A stretch of DNA of 37,324 nt from JBBQYA01 sp038209155 (lineage in GTDB: Bacteria; Bacteroidota; Bacteroidia; Sphingobacteriales; Sphingobacteriaceae). A program made the position numbers and the translations under genes. The stretch is taken from assembly GCA_038209155.1 (NCBI GenBank), contig JBBQYA010000019.1, positions 1 to 37,324 of the forward strand. The letters run 5' to 3'. The notes below the pieces were generated by a model. That model was given only the letters and a program-made list of their open reading frames with translations, was not told the DNA's origin and ran no database searches. This document shows positions 8,262 through 17,272 of this stretch, piece after piece; the stretch's first letter is position 1, and every line of letters begins with the position of its first letter.

Positions 8262-10451
8262 ATGATAGAGGTCAAAAAATTGCTCTTCGATAATCTGCAA
8301 AATTTTTTCGGATTCGAGACATTCAAAGGAGAGCAGGAAGAAATTATTACCAACATACTTAATAAAAAAGAGTGTTTTGTGATCATGCCTACAGGCGCAG
8401 GAAAATCCATGTGTTATCAATTGCCAGCGTTAATGAATGATGGTGTAGCCATAATCATTTCTCCGCTGATCGCTTTGATGAAAAATCAAGTCGATCAATT
8501 AAGAGCTTTTGGAAGCAAAGATAGTATTGCACATTTTTTGAATTCGTCTTTAAATAAAGCCGAGGCCACAAAAGTAAAACAAGATGTTTTGGATGGTGAA
8601 ACTAAACTGCTGTATGTGGCTCCAGAATCCATGGCGAAATTAGAAAACATCGAATTTCTGAAATCTGCAAACATATCTTTTGTAGCAGTAGACGAAGCTC
8701 ATTGTATTTCTGAATGGGGTCATGATTTTAGACCAGAATATAGACGTATTCGCCAAGTAATCAGTCAGTTTGGTGATAATATTCCAATTATTGCTTTAAC
8801 AGCAACTGCTACACCCAAAGTACAACAGGATATTCAGAAAACCTTGCAAATGCAAGATGCAAAGATTTTCAAATCCTCTTTCAACCGACCTAATTTATAT
8901 TATGAAGTACGACCAAAAGTACAGGTGATGAAAGAAATCATCAAATTCATCAAAGGATTTGAAGGTAAAACTGGAATAATTTATTGTTTAAGCAGAAAAA
9001 AGGTAGAGGAAGTAGCCGAAGCATTGAATCTGAATGGAATCAAAGCTTTGCCTTATCATGCTGGTTTGGATCCTAATACAAGAAGCGATACGCAGGACAA
9101 ATTCTTGATGGAAGATGTGGATGTGATTGTAGCAACTATTGCTTTTGGAATGGGAATAGACAAACCAGATGTTCGATTTGTTATTCATCATGATATTCCA
9201 AAAAGTTTGGAAGGCTATTATCAAGAAACTGGAAGAGCTGGTAGAGATGGTGGCGAAGGACACTGTTTAGCCTTTTATTCGGTAGATGATATAACTAAGC
9301 TTGCCAAGTTTATGAAAGATAAGCCGGTAGCTGAACGTGAAATTGGTACCCAGATTTTAAAAGAGGTAATAGAATACTCAGAATCTTCTATTTGTAGACG
9401 AAAACAAATTCTACATTATTTTGGAGAGGTTTTCGACGAAGAAAAATGCCATAAAATGTGTGATAATTGCCGCTATCCTGTACCTCGTTTTGATGCAGAA
9501 GTGGAATTAAAAACACTATTAGTATTAATTAAAGAAGTAGGAGACAAATTTACTTCAGATCAACTTTTAAATGTGATAATGGGAGTGGAAAATCCATTTG
9601 TTCTAAGTTACGAACATGAAAAATTGGATATTTTTGGTGAAGGAAAAGAAAAAGGAGAAAAAGTTTGGGAATCTGTAATTCGCCAAGCAGTATTAAATGG
9701 ATACTTAATTAAGGAAATCGAAAATTATGGTTTATTGAGATTGAGTAATACTGGATTGATATTTATCGATCATCCTCAGCCCATTTTATTTGCACTCAAC
9801 CGTGATTATGATAAAATAAGAGAAGAGGAAGAGGAAATTTCTCAAGCTGGAAAAGCATTTGACGAAGTTTTATTCAAAATGTTGGTAGATTTAAGAAAAA
9901 GAGTTGCAAAGGAGAAAAAAATGCCTCCAGCAATGATTTTTCAAGATATTTCTCTACAAGAAATGACTACCTATTATCCAACCAGTGAGGATGAATTGGT
10001 AAAAATATCTGGAGTAGGAACCGGTAAAGCCATTAAATTTGGAAAACCTTTTATTACGCTGATAGACAAATATGTAGAAGAAAACGAGATTGATAAACCA
10101 CAGGAATTTATAGTAAAGTCTGCTGTAAATAAATCTCAATTGAAAGTTTCCATTATTCAAAATATAGATCGAAAAATATTGTTAGATGATTTGGCGAAAT
10201 CTAAAGGAATTTCTTTTGAAGATATTTTGCAAGAAATAGAATCTATTGTTTGGTCGGGTACTAAATTGAACATTTCTTATTTTATTGATGAAATGATAGA
10301 TGAAGATCGGCAAGAAGAAGTTTTCGATTATTTTAAACAAACAGAAAACGATGGAATTGATGAAGCCCTAAAAGAGTTAGGAGAGAATGATTACACTCGA
10401 GAAGAAATTCAATTGATGCGAATTAAATTCATGTCGGATTTAGGAAATTAA
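8262..10451 (+). CDS. recQ: ATP-dependent DNA helicase RecQ
   Basis: This 3'-5' superfamily 2 helicase acts in recombination and replication-fork repair. The 729-residue protein has Walker A TGAGKS (to residue 49), the DEAH box (144-147), the motif III-like TATAT, and motif VI GYYQETGRAGRDG. The RecQ-specific zinc site is intact, with cysteines at 378, 396, 400 and 403. An RQC winged-helix region follows, then an HRDC domain (about 530-605, ending ISGVGTGKAIKFG), then a C-terminal helix-turn-helix-like extension to residue 729. The extension makes it longer than the ~610-residue E. coli protein, as I recall for Bacteroidota homologues. The start ATGATAGAG is the first in frame. kdsA follows after 24 bases, probably in one transcript. 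Confidence 0.96.
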   Translation: MIEVKKLLFDNLQNFFGFETFKGEQEEIITNILNKKECFVIMPTGAGKSMCYQLPALMNDGVAIIISPLIALMKNQVDQLRAFGSKDSIAHFLNSSLNKAEATKVKQDVLDGETKLLYVAPESMAKLENIEFLKSANISFVAVDEAHCISEWGHDFRPEYRRIRQVISQFGDNIPIIALTATATPKVQQDIQKTLQMQDAKIFKSSFNRPNLYYEVRPKVQVMKEIIKFIKGFEGKTGIIYCLSRKKVEEVAEALNLNGIKALPYHAGLDPNTRSDTQDKFLMEDVDVIVATIAFGMGIDKPDVRFVIHHDIPKSLEGYYQETGRAGRDGGEGHCLAFYSVDDITKLAKFMKDKPVAEREIGTQILKEVIEYSESSICRRKQILHYFGEVFDEEKCHKMCDNCRYPVPRFDAEVELKTLLVLIKEVGDKFTSDQLLNVIMGVENPFVLSYEHEKLDIFGEGKEKGEKVWESVIRQAVLNGYLIKEIENYGLLRLSNTGLIFIDHPQPILFALNRDYDKIREEEEEISQAGKAFDEVLFKMLVDLRKRVAKEKKMPPAMIFQDISLQEMTTYYPTSEDELVKISGVGTGKAIKFGKPFITLIDKYVEENEIDKPQEFIVKSAVNKSQLKVSIIQNIDRKILLDDLAKSKGISFEDILQEIESIVWSGTKLNISYFIDEMIDEDRQEEVFDYFKQTENDGIDEALKELGENDYTREEIQLMRIKFMSDLGN

Positions 10452-10475
10452 AATTCCTTTTAAAAAATATAAATT

Positions 10476-11291
10476 ATGATTCCAAATATTCCAAAATTAT
10501 CACATACAGAAAGCGGAAATTTCTTTATCATGGCTGGTCCATGTGCTATAGAAAGTGAAGAAATGGCGATGAAAATTGCAGAACAAATAAAAGAAATGAG
10601 TGATCGCTTATCGATTCCTTTTATTTTTAAGGGATCTTATCGAAAAGCAAATCGCTCACGGTTAGATTCTTTCACTGGTATTGGAGATGAAAAAGCGTTA
10701 AAGATTTTACAAAAAGTAGGGTTAGAATTTGGCCTACCCACCGTTACTGATATTCACGAAAGTGGAGAAGCTGCTATGGCAGCAGAATATGTTGATATTT
10801 TGCAAATACCTGCTTTCTTATGTCGGCAGACAAGTATTTTGGTTGCTGCCGCCAAAACCGGCAAATTTGTAAACATTAAAAAAGGTCAGTTTTTATCAGC
10901 TGGAGCTATGAAATTTGCTGTAGATAAGGTTTTGGAATCTGGAAATAAAAATGTTTTACTTACAGATCGAGGCAATATGTTTGGCTACCAAGACATGATT
11001 GTAGATTTTAGAGGAATTCCAGAAATGCAGCAAACCAATAAAGTTCCTGTGATTATGGATGTGACACATTCTTTGCAACAACCAAATTCTGAAAGTGGTG
11101 TGACGGGTGGCAAACCTGCCATGATTGAAACAATAGCAAAAGCCGCTATTGCTATTGGAGCAGATGGTTTATTCATCGAAACTCATCCTGATCCAAAAAA
11201 TGCAAAATCAGATGGTGCCAACATGCTTCCATTAGATCAGTTAGAAAATTTGTTGAAGAAATTAATTAGAATTCGTCAAGCTATTTTATAA
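10476..11291 (+). CDS. kdsA: 3-deoxy-D-manno-octulosonate 8-phosphate synthase
   Basis: The enzyme condenses phosphoenolpyruvate with arabinose-5-phosphate to Kdo-8-phosphate, the first committed step toward the Kdo of the LPS inner core. The 271-residue TIM barrel shows MAGPCAIES (Cys23), FKGSYRKANRSR, CRQTSIL, KKGQFLSAGAMKF, DRGNMFGY, DVTHSLQQPN and FIETHPDP followed by KSDGANML. The set Cys23, the His of DVTHS, the Glu of FIETHP and the Asp of KSD matches the four metal ligands of the Aquifex enzyme. This is therefore the metal-dependent class, not the Asn-containing E. coli class. It lies between recQ and csaA, and its TAA overlaps the csaA ATG by one base. Confidence 0.96.
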   Translation: MIPNIPKLSHTESGNFFIMAGPCAIESEEMAMKIAEQIKEMSDRLSIPFIFKGSYRKANRSRLDSFTGIGDEKALKILQKVGLEFGLPTVTDIHESGEAAMAAEYVDILQIPAFLCRQTSILVAAAKTGKFVNIKKGQFLSAGAMKFAVDKVLESGNKNVLLTDRGNMFGYQDMIVDFRGIPEMQQTNKVPVIMDVTHSLQQPNSESGVTGGKPAMIETIAKAAIAIGADGLFIETHPDPKNAKSDGANMLPLDQLENLLKKLIRIRQAIL

Positions 11292-11620
11292 TGTCGGCTT
11301 TTGAGTCTTTTCAAGCATTAGAAATAAGAGTTGGTACCATTCAAAAAGCAGAAATTAATATTAAAGCAAAAAAGCCAGCTTATATTTTAGAAATTTCTTT
11401 TGGTGAGTTTGGAACAAAAAAAAGTTCTGCTCAGATCACAGAAAATTATTCCTGCGAAGAATTAATCGGTAAACAAATAATTGCCTTAATAAATATTTCA
11501 GCCAAAAAAGTGGCAAACGTTATTTCTGAATGTCTAGTTCTAGGCGTTGTAGGAGATATAAGCGGCGTGGTTTTATTGCGACCAGATATAAAAGTAATGG
11601 ATGGTTACAAAATTTCTTGA
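11291..11620 (+). CDS. csaA: CsaA-type tRNA-binding-domain chaperone protein
   Basis: This 109-residue protein is a single OB-fold EMAP/tRNA-binding domain. FQALEIRVGTI at the N-terminus, the central KKSSAQITENY and the C-terminal VANVISECLVLGV match CsaA. Bacillus CsaA is described as a secretion-related chaperone that binds SecA and preproteins, and the fold suggests RNA binding. Its start overlaps the kdsA stop (TAATG), so translational coupling is likely. No terminator is visible after it. The function in Bacteroidota is untested. Confidence 0.87.
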   Translation: MSAFESFQALEIRVGTIQKAEINIKAKKPAYILEISFGEFGTKKSSAQITENYSCEELIGKQIIALINISAKKVANVISECLVLGVVGDISGVVLLRPDIKVMDGYKIS

Positions 11621-11795
11621 TTACTAACATTTCCACATGATCATATCATAACATATAGTTAACCTAGAATTGACTTTCGAGATTTACTTTGTGCCTGTCT
11701 TAAATAAATTAATTAGGTAAAACCAAAAATTTTAATGACATTAATCATTTTACCATCAAATAAATTTTTTCTCTTTAATTCAAATTGTACCTAAA

Positions 11796-12671
11796 ATGAT
11801 CGAAAAAAAAAGAAAAGTAGACGTGGTTGTAATTTCGGATGTGCATTTAGGTACTTATGGGTGTCATGCAAATGAATTGCTCAGATATTTAAAGAGCATT
11901 AAACCAAGAGTTTTGATTTTAAATGGGGATATTGTAGATATTTGGCAGTTTAGCAAAAGATATTGGCCAAAATCACACATGCAAATTGTGAAACAGTTAA
12001 CTTCCTTTCTTTCCAAAAACATTAAGGTTTATTACATTCCAGGAAATCACGATGAGCTTTTTAGAAAATTTGTCGGATTTAAAATGGGTAAGTTCAAAAT
12101 TGTAAATAAAGTAGTTTTAGATTTGGATAATGGAAAACGTGCTTGGATGTTTCACGGGGATGTTTTTGATGTCACGATGCAACATTCAAAATGGCTCGCT
12201 AAAATGGGTGCGGTAGGATACGATACATTAATATTGATCAATAGTGTAGTAAATTGGATTTCAGAAAAAATGGGTTATGGGAAAATTTCATTATCCAAAA
12301 AAATTAAGAATAGTGTAAAAGGTGCAATAAAGTTTATTAGCGATTTTGAAAAAATTGCAGCAGATATAGGAATAGAAAGTAAATATGATTATGTGGTATG
12401 TGGTCATATTCACCAACCAGAAATACGAAAAATAACCAATGATTTTGGTGAAATTATGTATCTAAACTCAGGAGATTGGATAGAAAACCTAAGTGCTTTG
12501 GAATATAATGAAGGACAGTGGAAAATTTATCGTTATCAAGAAGATGCAATAGCAAAATCAATTATTATAGAAGAGGATAATGAAGCCTATTTAAATTCTG
12601 GTCAAATTTTCGATAATTTGATGACAGAATTTAACATACCGAAAAATCCAGAAAAAAATTCTTCATCATAG
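11796..12671 (+). CDS. UDP-2,3-diacylglucosamine diphosphatase-like metallophosphoesterase (LpxH family)
   Basis: The 291-residue protein is a calcineurin-like phosphoesterase with the full di-metal motif set: SDVHLG (Asp15, His17), GDIVD (Asp45), GNHDE (Asn84, His85), an MFHGD segment and GHIHQPE near the C-terminal third. The spacing and the ISDVHLG...PKSH...GNHDE pattern fit the COG2908/LpxH-LpxH2 group, which removes UMP from UDP-2,3-diacylglucosamine in lipid A synthesis. It is longer than the 240-residue E. coli LpxH, and Bacteroidota often encode more than one such paralogue. Lipid A function is therefore likely but not certain. Its neighbour kdsA also serves LPS, which agrees. It has its own 175-base upstream gap. 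Confidence 0.7.
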   Translation: MIEKKRKVDVVVISDVHLGTYGCHANELLRYLKSIKPRVLILNGDIVDIWQFSKRYWPKSHMQIVKQLTSFLSKNIKVYYIPGNHDELFRKFVGFKMGKFKIVNKVVLDLDNGKRAWMFHGDVFDVTMQHSKWLAKMGAVGYDTLILINSVVNWISEKMGYGKISLSKKIKNSVKGAIKFISDFEKIAADIGIESKYDYVVCGHIHQPEIRKITNDFGEIMYLNSGDWIENLSALEYNEGQWKIYRYQEDAIAKSIIIEEDNEAYLNSGQIFDNLMTEFNIPKNPEKNSSS

Positions 12672-12793
12672 ATAGAATTTAAAAAAATTCACAAACAATA
12701 ATTTTATTTAAATCATGTTCAATAGTGAAAATTTAACTTTACATTAATTAATATTTAAAACAATTTTAAATTTTAGAATAATAGCCATTTTTT

Positions 12794-12801
12794 TAGCTTT
12801 G
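12794..12801 (+). promoter_or_regulatory. -7 element of the gltA promoter
   Basis: TAGCTTTG matches TAnnTTTG and ends 20 bases before the gltA ATG. The upstream region is T-rich, but no exact TTTG stands at the -33 spacing, so only the -7 box is assigned. Confidence 0.55.
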
Positions 12802-12821
12802 CCTAAACCAAATAAAAAACC

Positions 12822-14108
12822 ATGTCAGAAGTTGCAGAATTAAAATTAGGAGATAAGACGTATATATTACCCATTACAACTGGATCAGAAGATGAGAAAG
12901 CAATAGATATTTCTAAATTAAGAGATGATACCGGTTACATTACCATCGATACAGGTTTTAAAAACACAGGATCTACGAAAAGTGCAATAACATTTTTAGA
13001 TGGAGAATTGGGAATCCTGAAATACAGAGGATATCCAATAGAGCAATTAGCAGAAAAATCTACTTTCATAGAAGTGGCTTATCTTTTAATTTACGGCAAT
13101 TTACCAAAGGAAGAAGAATTAAAAGGTTTTTCAGATAAAATTGCTCGTCATACACTCATTCATGAAGACATGAAGAAGTTTTTTGACGGTTATCCTTCTA
13201 ATGCACATCCAATGGGGCAATTATCCTCTTTGGTTTGTTCTTTATCTTCCTTTTATCCAGAATCATTCAATCCAAATCCTACACCAGAGGATTTTAATTT
13301 GACCATGATTAAGTTGATAGCTAAAATGTCAACGATAGTATCATTTATTTATAAAAAATCTATTGGGCATCCAATTATTTATCCTCAAAATAAATTGGAT
13401 TATGTATCCAATTTCTTAAATATGACTTTCGGTCATCGTACTGAGGAATATAAAGTTGATCCAGTTATTGTTCACGCATTAAACGTGTTGCTAATTCTTC
13501 ATGCAGATCATGAACAAAATTGTTCTACTTCTACAGTAAGAATGGTAGGTTCATCTGATTGTAATTTATATGCATCTATAGCTGCTGGAATTTCTGCTCT
13601 TTGGGGTCCATTGCATGGCGGTGCAAACCAATCTGTGATTGAGATGCTTGAAGAAATCAGAAAAGATGGTGGAGATACCATGAAATGGATCAATAAAGCT
13701 AAAGATAAAAATGATCCTTTCCGTTTGATGGGTTTTGGGCATCGTGTATATAAAAACTTCGATCCAAGAGCGAAAATCATTAAAGATGCTTGCGACCAAG
13801 TATTAGCAAAACTAGGTGTAGTAGATCCAATTTTAGATATTGCCAAAAAAATGGAGGAAATTGTATTAGCGGATCCTTATTTTGCTGAAAGAAAATTATA
13901 TCCAAATGTGGATTTCTATTCTGGAATTATTTACAGAGCTATTGGATTTCCGACAGATATGTTCACCGTCTTATTTGCATTAGGAAGATTGCCAGGTTGG
14001 ATTGCACAATGGAAAGAAATGCGCGATAATAATGAACCTATCGGTCGTCCACGCCAGGTTTATGTAGGCGAAACCCACAGAGAATACTCAGATATAAATA
14101 GAAGATAG
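12822..14108 (+). CDS. gltA: Citrate synthase (type II)
   Basis: The enzyme condenses oxaloacetate and acetyl-CoA to citrate, entering the TCA cycle. The 428-residue length and an N-terminal beta domain (residues 1-60) fit the large, allosteric-type family of E. coli. The catalytic triad is intact: His265 in LHGGANQ, His307 in GFGHRVYKNFDPR, and Asp364 in NVDFYSG. HADHEQNCSTSTVR and GRLPGWIAQWKEM are further conserved blocks. It is monocistronic, with a TAnnTTTG box close upstream and a strong terminator downstream. Confidence 0.97.
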   Translation: MSEVAELKLGDKTYILPITTGSEDEKAIDISKLRDDTGYITIDTGFKNTGSTKSAITFLDGELGILKYRGYPIEQLAEKSTFIEVAYLLIYGNLPKEEELKGFSDKIARHTLIHEDMKKFFDGYPSNAHPMGQLSSLVCSLSSFYPESFNPNPTPEDFNLTMIKLIAKMSTIVSFIYKKSIGHPIIYPQNKLDYVSNFLNMTFGHRTEEYKVDPVIVHALNVLLILHADHEQNCSTSTVRMVGSSDCNLYASIAAGISALWGPLHGGANQSVIEMLEEIRKDGGDTMKWINKAKDKNDPFRLMGFGHRVYKNFDPRAKIIKDACDQVLAKLGVVDPILDIAKKMEEIVLADPYFAERKLYPNVDFYSGIIYRAIGFPTDMFTVLFALGRLPGWIAQWKEMRDNNEPIGRPRQVYVGETHREYSDINRR

Positions 14109-14131
14109 TTTTTTAAGAGTGTATAAATTGG

Positions 14132-14158
14132 AAAAGCGACTTTAGGGTCGCTTTTTTT
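14132..14158 (+). terminator. Intrinsic terminator of gltA
   Basis: A 9-bp stem AAAAGCGAC (14132-14140) / GTCGCTTTT (14147-14155) with loop TTTAGG continues into T tract 14152-14158. Confidence 0.92.
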
Positions 14159-14526
14159 GTTTTGGATATTTTAAATAATCCTGTTTAGTAACTTAGATTT
14201 GAAATTGGCAATATTTTGCTATCATTTTTTAAAGGATAAAACTTTATTTTTTTTATTTTAATTAAAAATTTAATAAAACATTTAAACTTAGAATAATTCA
14301 AATAATCTATTTGCAAACTAGAAATGGGTAAATCTATTTTAATTATTTCTCTTGAGAATTTTATTGATTAATTCATAAAATTTATTTATAAATAGTTTAA
14401 CTAATCATTTTTAATTTAAATAATTTATTAAAACCTAATTTATTTTTATAGATAATAAATCAGAAAATAGAAAAGTAAATAGTCTAGAGTTTTTAGGCTA
14501 TAAAAACTTTTATATAAATTTTAAAC
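14159..14526. other. AT-rich gene-free region between gltA and tRNA-Ser
   Basis: About 370 bases, strongly A/T. I found no ORF, hairpin with a U tract, promoter pair or repeat. The region separates the converging gltA and tRNA-Ser transcripts, each of which has its own terminator. Confidence 0.4.
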
Positions 14527-14554
14527 AAAAAAAAGACCAGCGCAATGGCTGGTC
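14527..14554 (-). terminator. Intrinsic terminator of tRNA-Ser
   Basis: A 7-bp stem GACCAGC (14535-14541) / GCTGGTC (14548-14554) is followed on the minus strand by eight T (the A run 14527-14534). It lies 7 bases after the CCA end of the tRNA. Confidence 0.92.
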
Positions 14555-14561
14555 ATTTATC

Positions 14562-14649
14562 TGGCGGAGAGTGGGGGATTCGAACCCGCGGACCTGTAAC
14601 AGTCAACAGTTTTCAAGACTGCCGCAATCGACCACTCTGCCAACTCTCC
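14562..14649 (-). tRNA. tRNA-Ser (anticodon UGA)
   Basis: Read on the minus strand, the acceptor GGAGAGT (5' end at 14649) pairs with ACTCTCC. A G discriminator and an encoded CCA (14562-14564) follow. The anticodon stem GCAGT/ACTGT encloses the loop CTTGAAA, giving anticodon TGA for UCN serine codons. The T arm carries GGTTCGAATCC, and the long class II variable arm typical of tRNA-Ser is present. At 88 bases the length is normal. The gene is a single tRNA unit with its own promoter and terminator. Confidence 0.97.
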
Positions 14650-14653
14650 GTTG

Positions 14654-14684
14654 CAAAAGTACAAATCGAAGCGATATTCGCAAA
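14654..14684 (-). promoter_or_regulatory. Consensus Bacteroidota promoter of tRNA-Ser
   Basis: On the minus strand, TTTG (14681-14684), exactly 19 bases of spacer and TACTTTTG (14654-14661) sit just 4 bases from the mature tRNA 5' end. This is one of the two best-matching promoters in the window. Confidence 0.8.
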
Positions 14685-14724
14685 CATTAATAAAAAAAAG
14701 ATATAAGATGCACATTATTAGAAA

Positions 14725-15705
14725 CTAATCTTTCAAAAACACGGGATTATCCCTTAATTTGTTCCTTTGTGGCGGGGGAGAAGGAGGCACAAAAGTTCTT
14801 TTTGAGATGTCGATACTCGCATTTAATTCGAATCCAACTAAGATTATAAGTGAATTTACATACAACCAAATCATAATTACAATCAAGGTTCCTATAGAAC
14901 CATAAAGCTTATTATACTGTCCAAAATTATTAATATAATAAGAAAAACCTATAGATGTAATAATGGCTAATAATGTAGCTAATAAGGAACCAGCTGACAA
15001 AAATCTCCATCTTTTAACTGTAGCTGGTCCGTAATAATATAAAAGTGAAATAGCTGTAAAAAACAAACCAAAAATTACAATCCATTTTATGATTAATAAT
15101 AGTTGAACTAATGGCAACCAACTAATAAATTCTAACGATTGCAAATAGCTAATTATATATTCTCCAACTACTAATACAGTTACACCGGTAATTACAACCA
15201 TAGAAACCATAAACGTAAGCATAGTAGCTATCAATCTTTTCTTTAAACCTGTTCTTGTTTCTTGAACTAATGATGATTTATTAAATGCATTCATTAAAGA
15301 ATAAACTCCATTTGTAGAAAAGAATAAGGCTAATAAAAATCCTACTGAAAGTAGTTCTCCATTTTTAATTTTAATAATATCCATCAAAGTCATTTTGGCG
15401 GCTTCAAATGCATTATTTGGAAGTATTTCAGCTAATAGCTCCAATAATTGATCTTGGAAATTATTTACAGGAATGTAAGGTATAAGGGTAAACAAGAAAA
15501 TAATCGCAGGAAAAATTGCCAATAAAAAATTAAAGGCAAGTGATGTAGCTTTTACGTTGATGGATTCTCTTTGCATTTCTTTTACAAAAAATGTTGCAAC
15601 ATTGTAAACAGGTATTTCACTACCTGGAAGTTTTAGTTTTTTCAGCCATAATTCAAGTAGTAAATAGGGTTTACTTCGGAAAACTAACCTTTCTAACCAT
15701 TTCAT
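14725..15705 (-). CDS. YihY/BrkB-family inner-membrane protein
   Basis: The 326-residue protein has six predicted membrane segments (about 54-80, 118-140, 157-184, 199-228, 235-257, 267-300). It carries family features such as the N-terminal KATSLAFNFLLAIFPAIIF, FSTNGVYSLMNAFN and the YYYGPATVKRW loop. The family was once annotated as ribonuclease BN, which is now known to be wrong. Its true role is unresolved, with envelope or lipid transport proposed. The C-terminal tail is short, charged and Pro-rich. It is the last gene of a minus-strand run (31 bases after the thioesterase stop), and no terminator is visible before the tRNA promoter. Confidence 0.9.
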   Translation of the reverse strand: MKWLERLVFRSKPYLLLELWLKKLKLPGSEIPVYNVATFFVKEMQRESINVKATSLAFNFLLAIFPAIIFLFTLIPYIPVNNFQDQLLELLAEILPNNAFEAAKMTLMDIIKIKNGELLSVGFLLALFFSTNGVYSLMNAFNKSSLVQETRTGLKKRLIATMLTFMVSMVVITGVTVLVVGEYIISYLQSLEFISWLPLVQLLLIIKWIVIFGLFFTAISLLYYYGPATVKRWRFLSAGSLLATLLAIITSIGFSYYINNFGQYNKLYGSIGTLIVIMIWLYVNSLIILVGFELNASIDISKRTFVPPSPPPQRNKLRDNPVFLKD

Positions 15706-15736
15706 CTATTGCAAATTACTTTTATTATTTGAATAA

Positions 15737-16147
15737 TTATGAAGTATAATGTTTACTTATAGATTCAATAAAAATCTCTGGTGGCCGACAGATTTTTCGC
15801 GTTTCTTTAGATATAAATACCAAAGTGGTAATTGCAGTTGTCAATAAATCATTCTTCTCATTATATATTTCATAATCAAAAACGATTTTACTAGATGGAA
15901 TTTTTTTAACTGTGATTTTTATTCTAAGTAAATCATCATACAAAGCTGGTTTAAAATACTTAATAAATAAATCAACTACAGGCAACATAATTCCTTTTTC
16001 CTCAAAACCCTTATAGGTGAAACCTAAACTTCTAAGCATTTCTACTCTAGCTACCTCCAAATACATTGGATAATTTCCATAGTAAACATAAGCCATTTGA
16101 TCTGTTTCTGCATATCTTACTCTTATGTTGGTTTCAAAAATATACAT
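15737..16147 (-). CDS. Acyl-CoA thioesterase, YbgC/4HBT hotdog family
   Basis: This 136-residue hotdog-fold protein hydrolyses acyl-CoA thioesters in the cytosol. The segment RYAETDQMAYVYYGNY corresponds to the YbgC/4HBT active-site motif, with Asp16 as the presumed catalytic residue and the following Y-YY-NY helix start. The usual Gly in DxxG is Ala here. It sits between mltG and the YihY gene with 23- and 31-base gaps, so it is probably co-transcribed with envelope genes, as YbgC is with tol-pal in Proteobacteria. The natural acyl substrate is unknown. Confidence 0.85.
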   Translation of the reverse strand: MYIFETNIRVRYAETDQMAYVYYGNYPMYLEVARVEMLRSLGFTYKGFEEKGIMLPVVDLFIKYFKPALYDDLLRIKITVKKIPSSKIVFDYEIYNEKNDLLTTAITTLVFISKETRKICRPPEIFIESISKHYTS

Positions 16148-16170
16148 GATAAATTGGTAATTTGTTTAAA

Positions 16171-17235
16171 TTAAATTCCTCTTTCGTTTAATGCTTTTTG
16201 AAATTTACGGGCATTAACTAGATGTTGATTAAAGTTTTCAGCAAAATTATGATAACCAGAAAAATCTTCTTTTGCACAGAAGTAGATATAATTATGTTTC
16301 TTGTAATTTAATACCGCGTCAACAGCATTCACAGAAGGCATACTAATAGGACCAGGAGGCAATCCTTTATAAAAATAAGTGTTGTAAGGTGAATCATAAC
16401 TCATCATTTTACCCTTTACTCTTTTTATGGTAAAATCTCCAACTGCAAAAATCACAGTTGGGTCTGCTTCAAGTTTCATATCTCTAGCTAAACGATTTAA
16501 ATAAACCCCTGCTACTGTACTCATCTCGTCCTTTTTATTTGTTTCCTGATTTACAATCGAAGCTAATATGCTCACCTCTGCCCGTGTCATTTTTAAATTC
16601 GCTGCTTTTTTCTCTCTCTCTTCCGTCCAGAATTTTTCGTATTCCTTATTCATTTTTTTGAAAAAAGTAAGCGCATCTGTATTCCAATATAATTCATAAG
16701 TATTTGGAATAAACATAGTATAAGCAGTTTTTGGTGTTAGATTAAAAGAGTCTAGATATTCTTTATCATCCAATATTTTATTTAATTCAGAAGATTTGAA
16801 TTCGAGCTTCTCATCTACATAATCAGCAAATTCCTTTTGCAATCTGATTCCATTGAAGGTGAGTTTTACAGGTTCTTGCATTCCAGATTTTAATAATCCT
16901 ACCAATTGCCGATTGTTCATTCCAGATTTTAAGCGATATTTTCCCGCTTTTACTTTTTGGGTATAGTCCATTAAATCTGCTGTAAAAGCAAAACTTTCAA
17001 TATTTATTACCAGCTTTTGTTGTTTTATAATACCTAAAACATCATCAAAAGTGGCATTTGTAGGAATATAGAGATACTCTTTTTGATCTTTATATTGTGC
17101 AACATTGGATTGAAATATTTTTCGATAATAATTATAAGCAGTAAGCAAACCTCCTAAAAACGATATAATTATAAATACAATGATTACTTTTTTGAAAAGA
17201 CTACTACTTTTCTTTGGCGGAGTTTTTTTCTTCAT
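16171..17235 (-). CDS. mltG: Endolytic murein transglycosylase MltG
   Basis: MltG cleaves nascent glycan strands at the inner membrane and so sets the termination point of peptidoglycan polymerisation. The 354-residue protein starts with a charged cytoplasmic segment rich in Lys, one membrane helix (about 19-41), a LysM-like periplasmic domain (about 50-115) and a YceG catalytic domain. ASIVNQETNK holds the catalytic Glu231, followed by VAGVYLNRLARDMKLEADPTVIFAVGD and the GLPPGPISMPS loop, all family hallmarks. It lies between the cytochrome and thioesterase genes with 37- and 23-base gaps. Confidence 0.95.
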   Translation of the reverse strand: MKKKTPPKKSSSLFKKVIIVFIIISFLGGLLTAYNYYRKIFQSNVAQYKDQKEYLYIPTNATFDDVLGIIKQQKLVINIESFAFTADLMDYTQKVKAGKYRLKSGMNNRQLVGLLKSGMQEPVKLTFNGIRLQKEFADYVDEKLEFKSSELNKILDDKEYLDSFNLTPKTAYTMFIPNTYELYWNTDALTFFKKMNKEYEKFWTEEREKKAANLKMTRAEVSILASIVNQETNKKDEMSTVAGVYLNRLARDMKLEADPTVIFAVGDFTIKRVKGKMMSYDSPYNTYFYKGLPPGPISMPSVNAVDAVLNYKKHNYIYFCAKEDFSGYHNFAENFNQHLVNARKFQKALNERGI

Positions 17236-17272
17236 ATTAAATTAAACTCAAGACTTAATTAGGATATTATCT

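Noticed and set aside
13508..13846. Minus-strand ORF of 112 codons within citrate synthase
   Set aside because: Shadow of a complete citrate synthase gene with all catalytic residues; no independent support.
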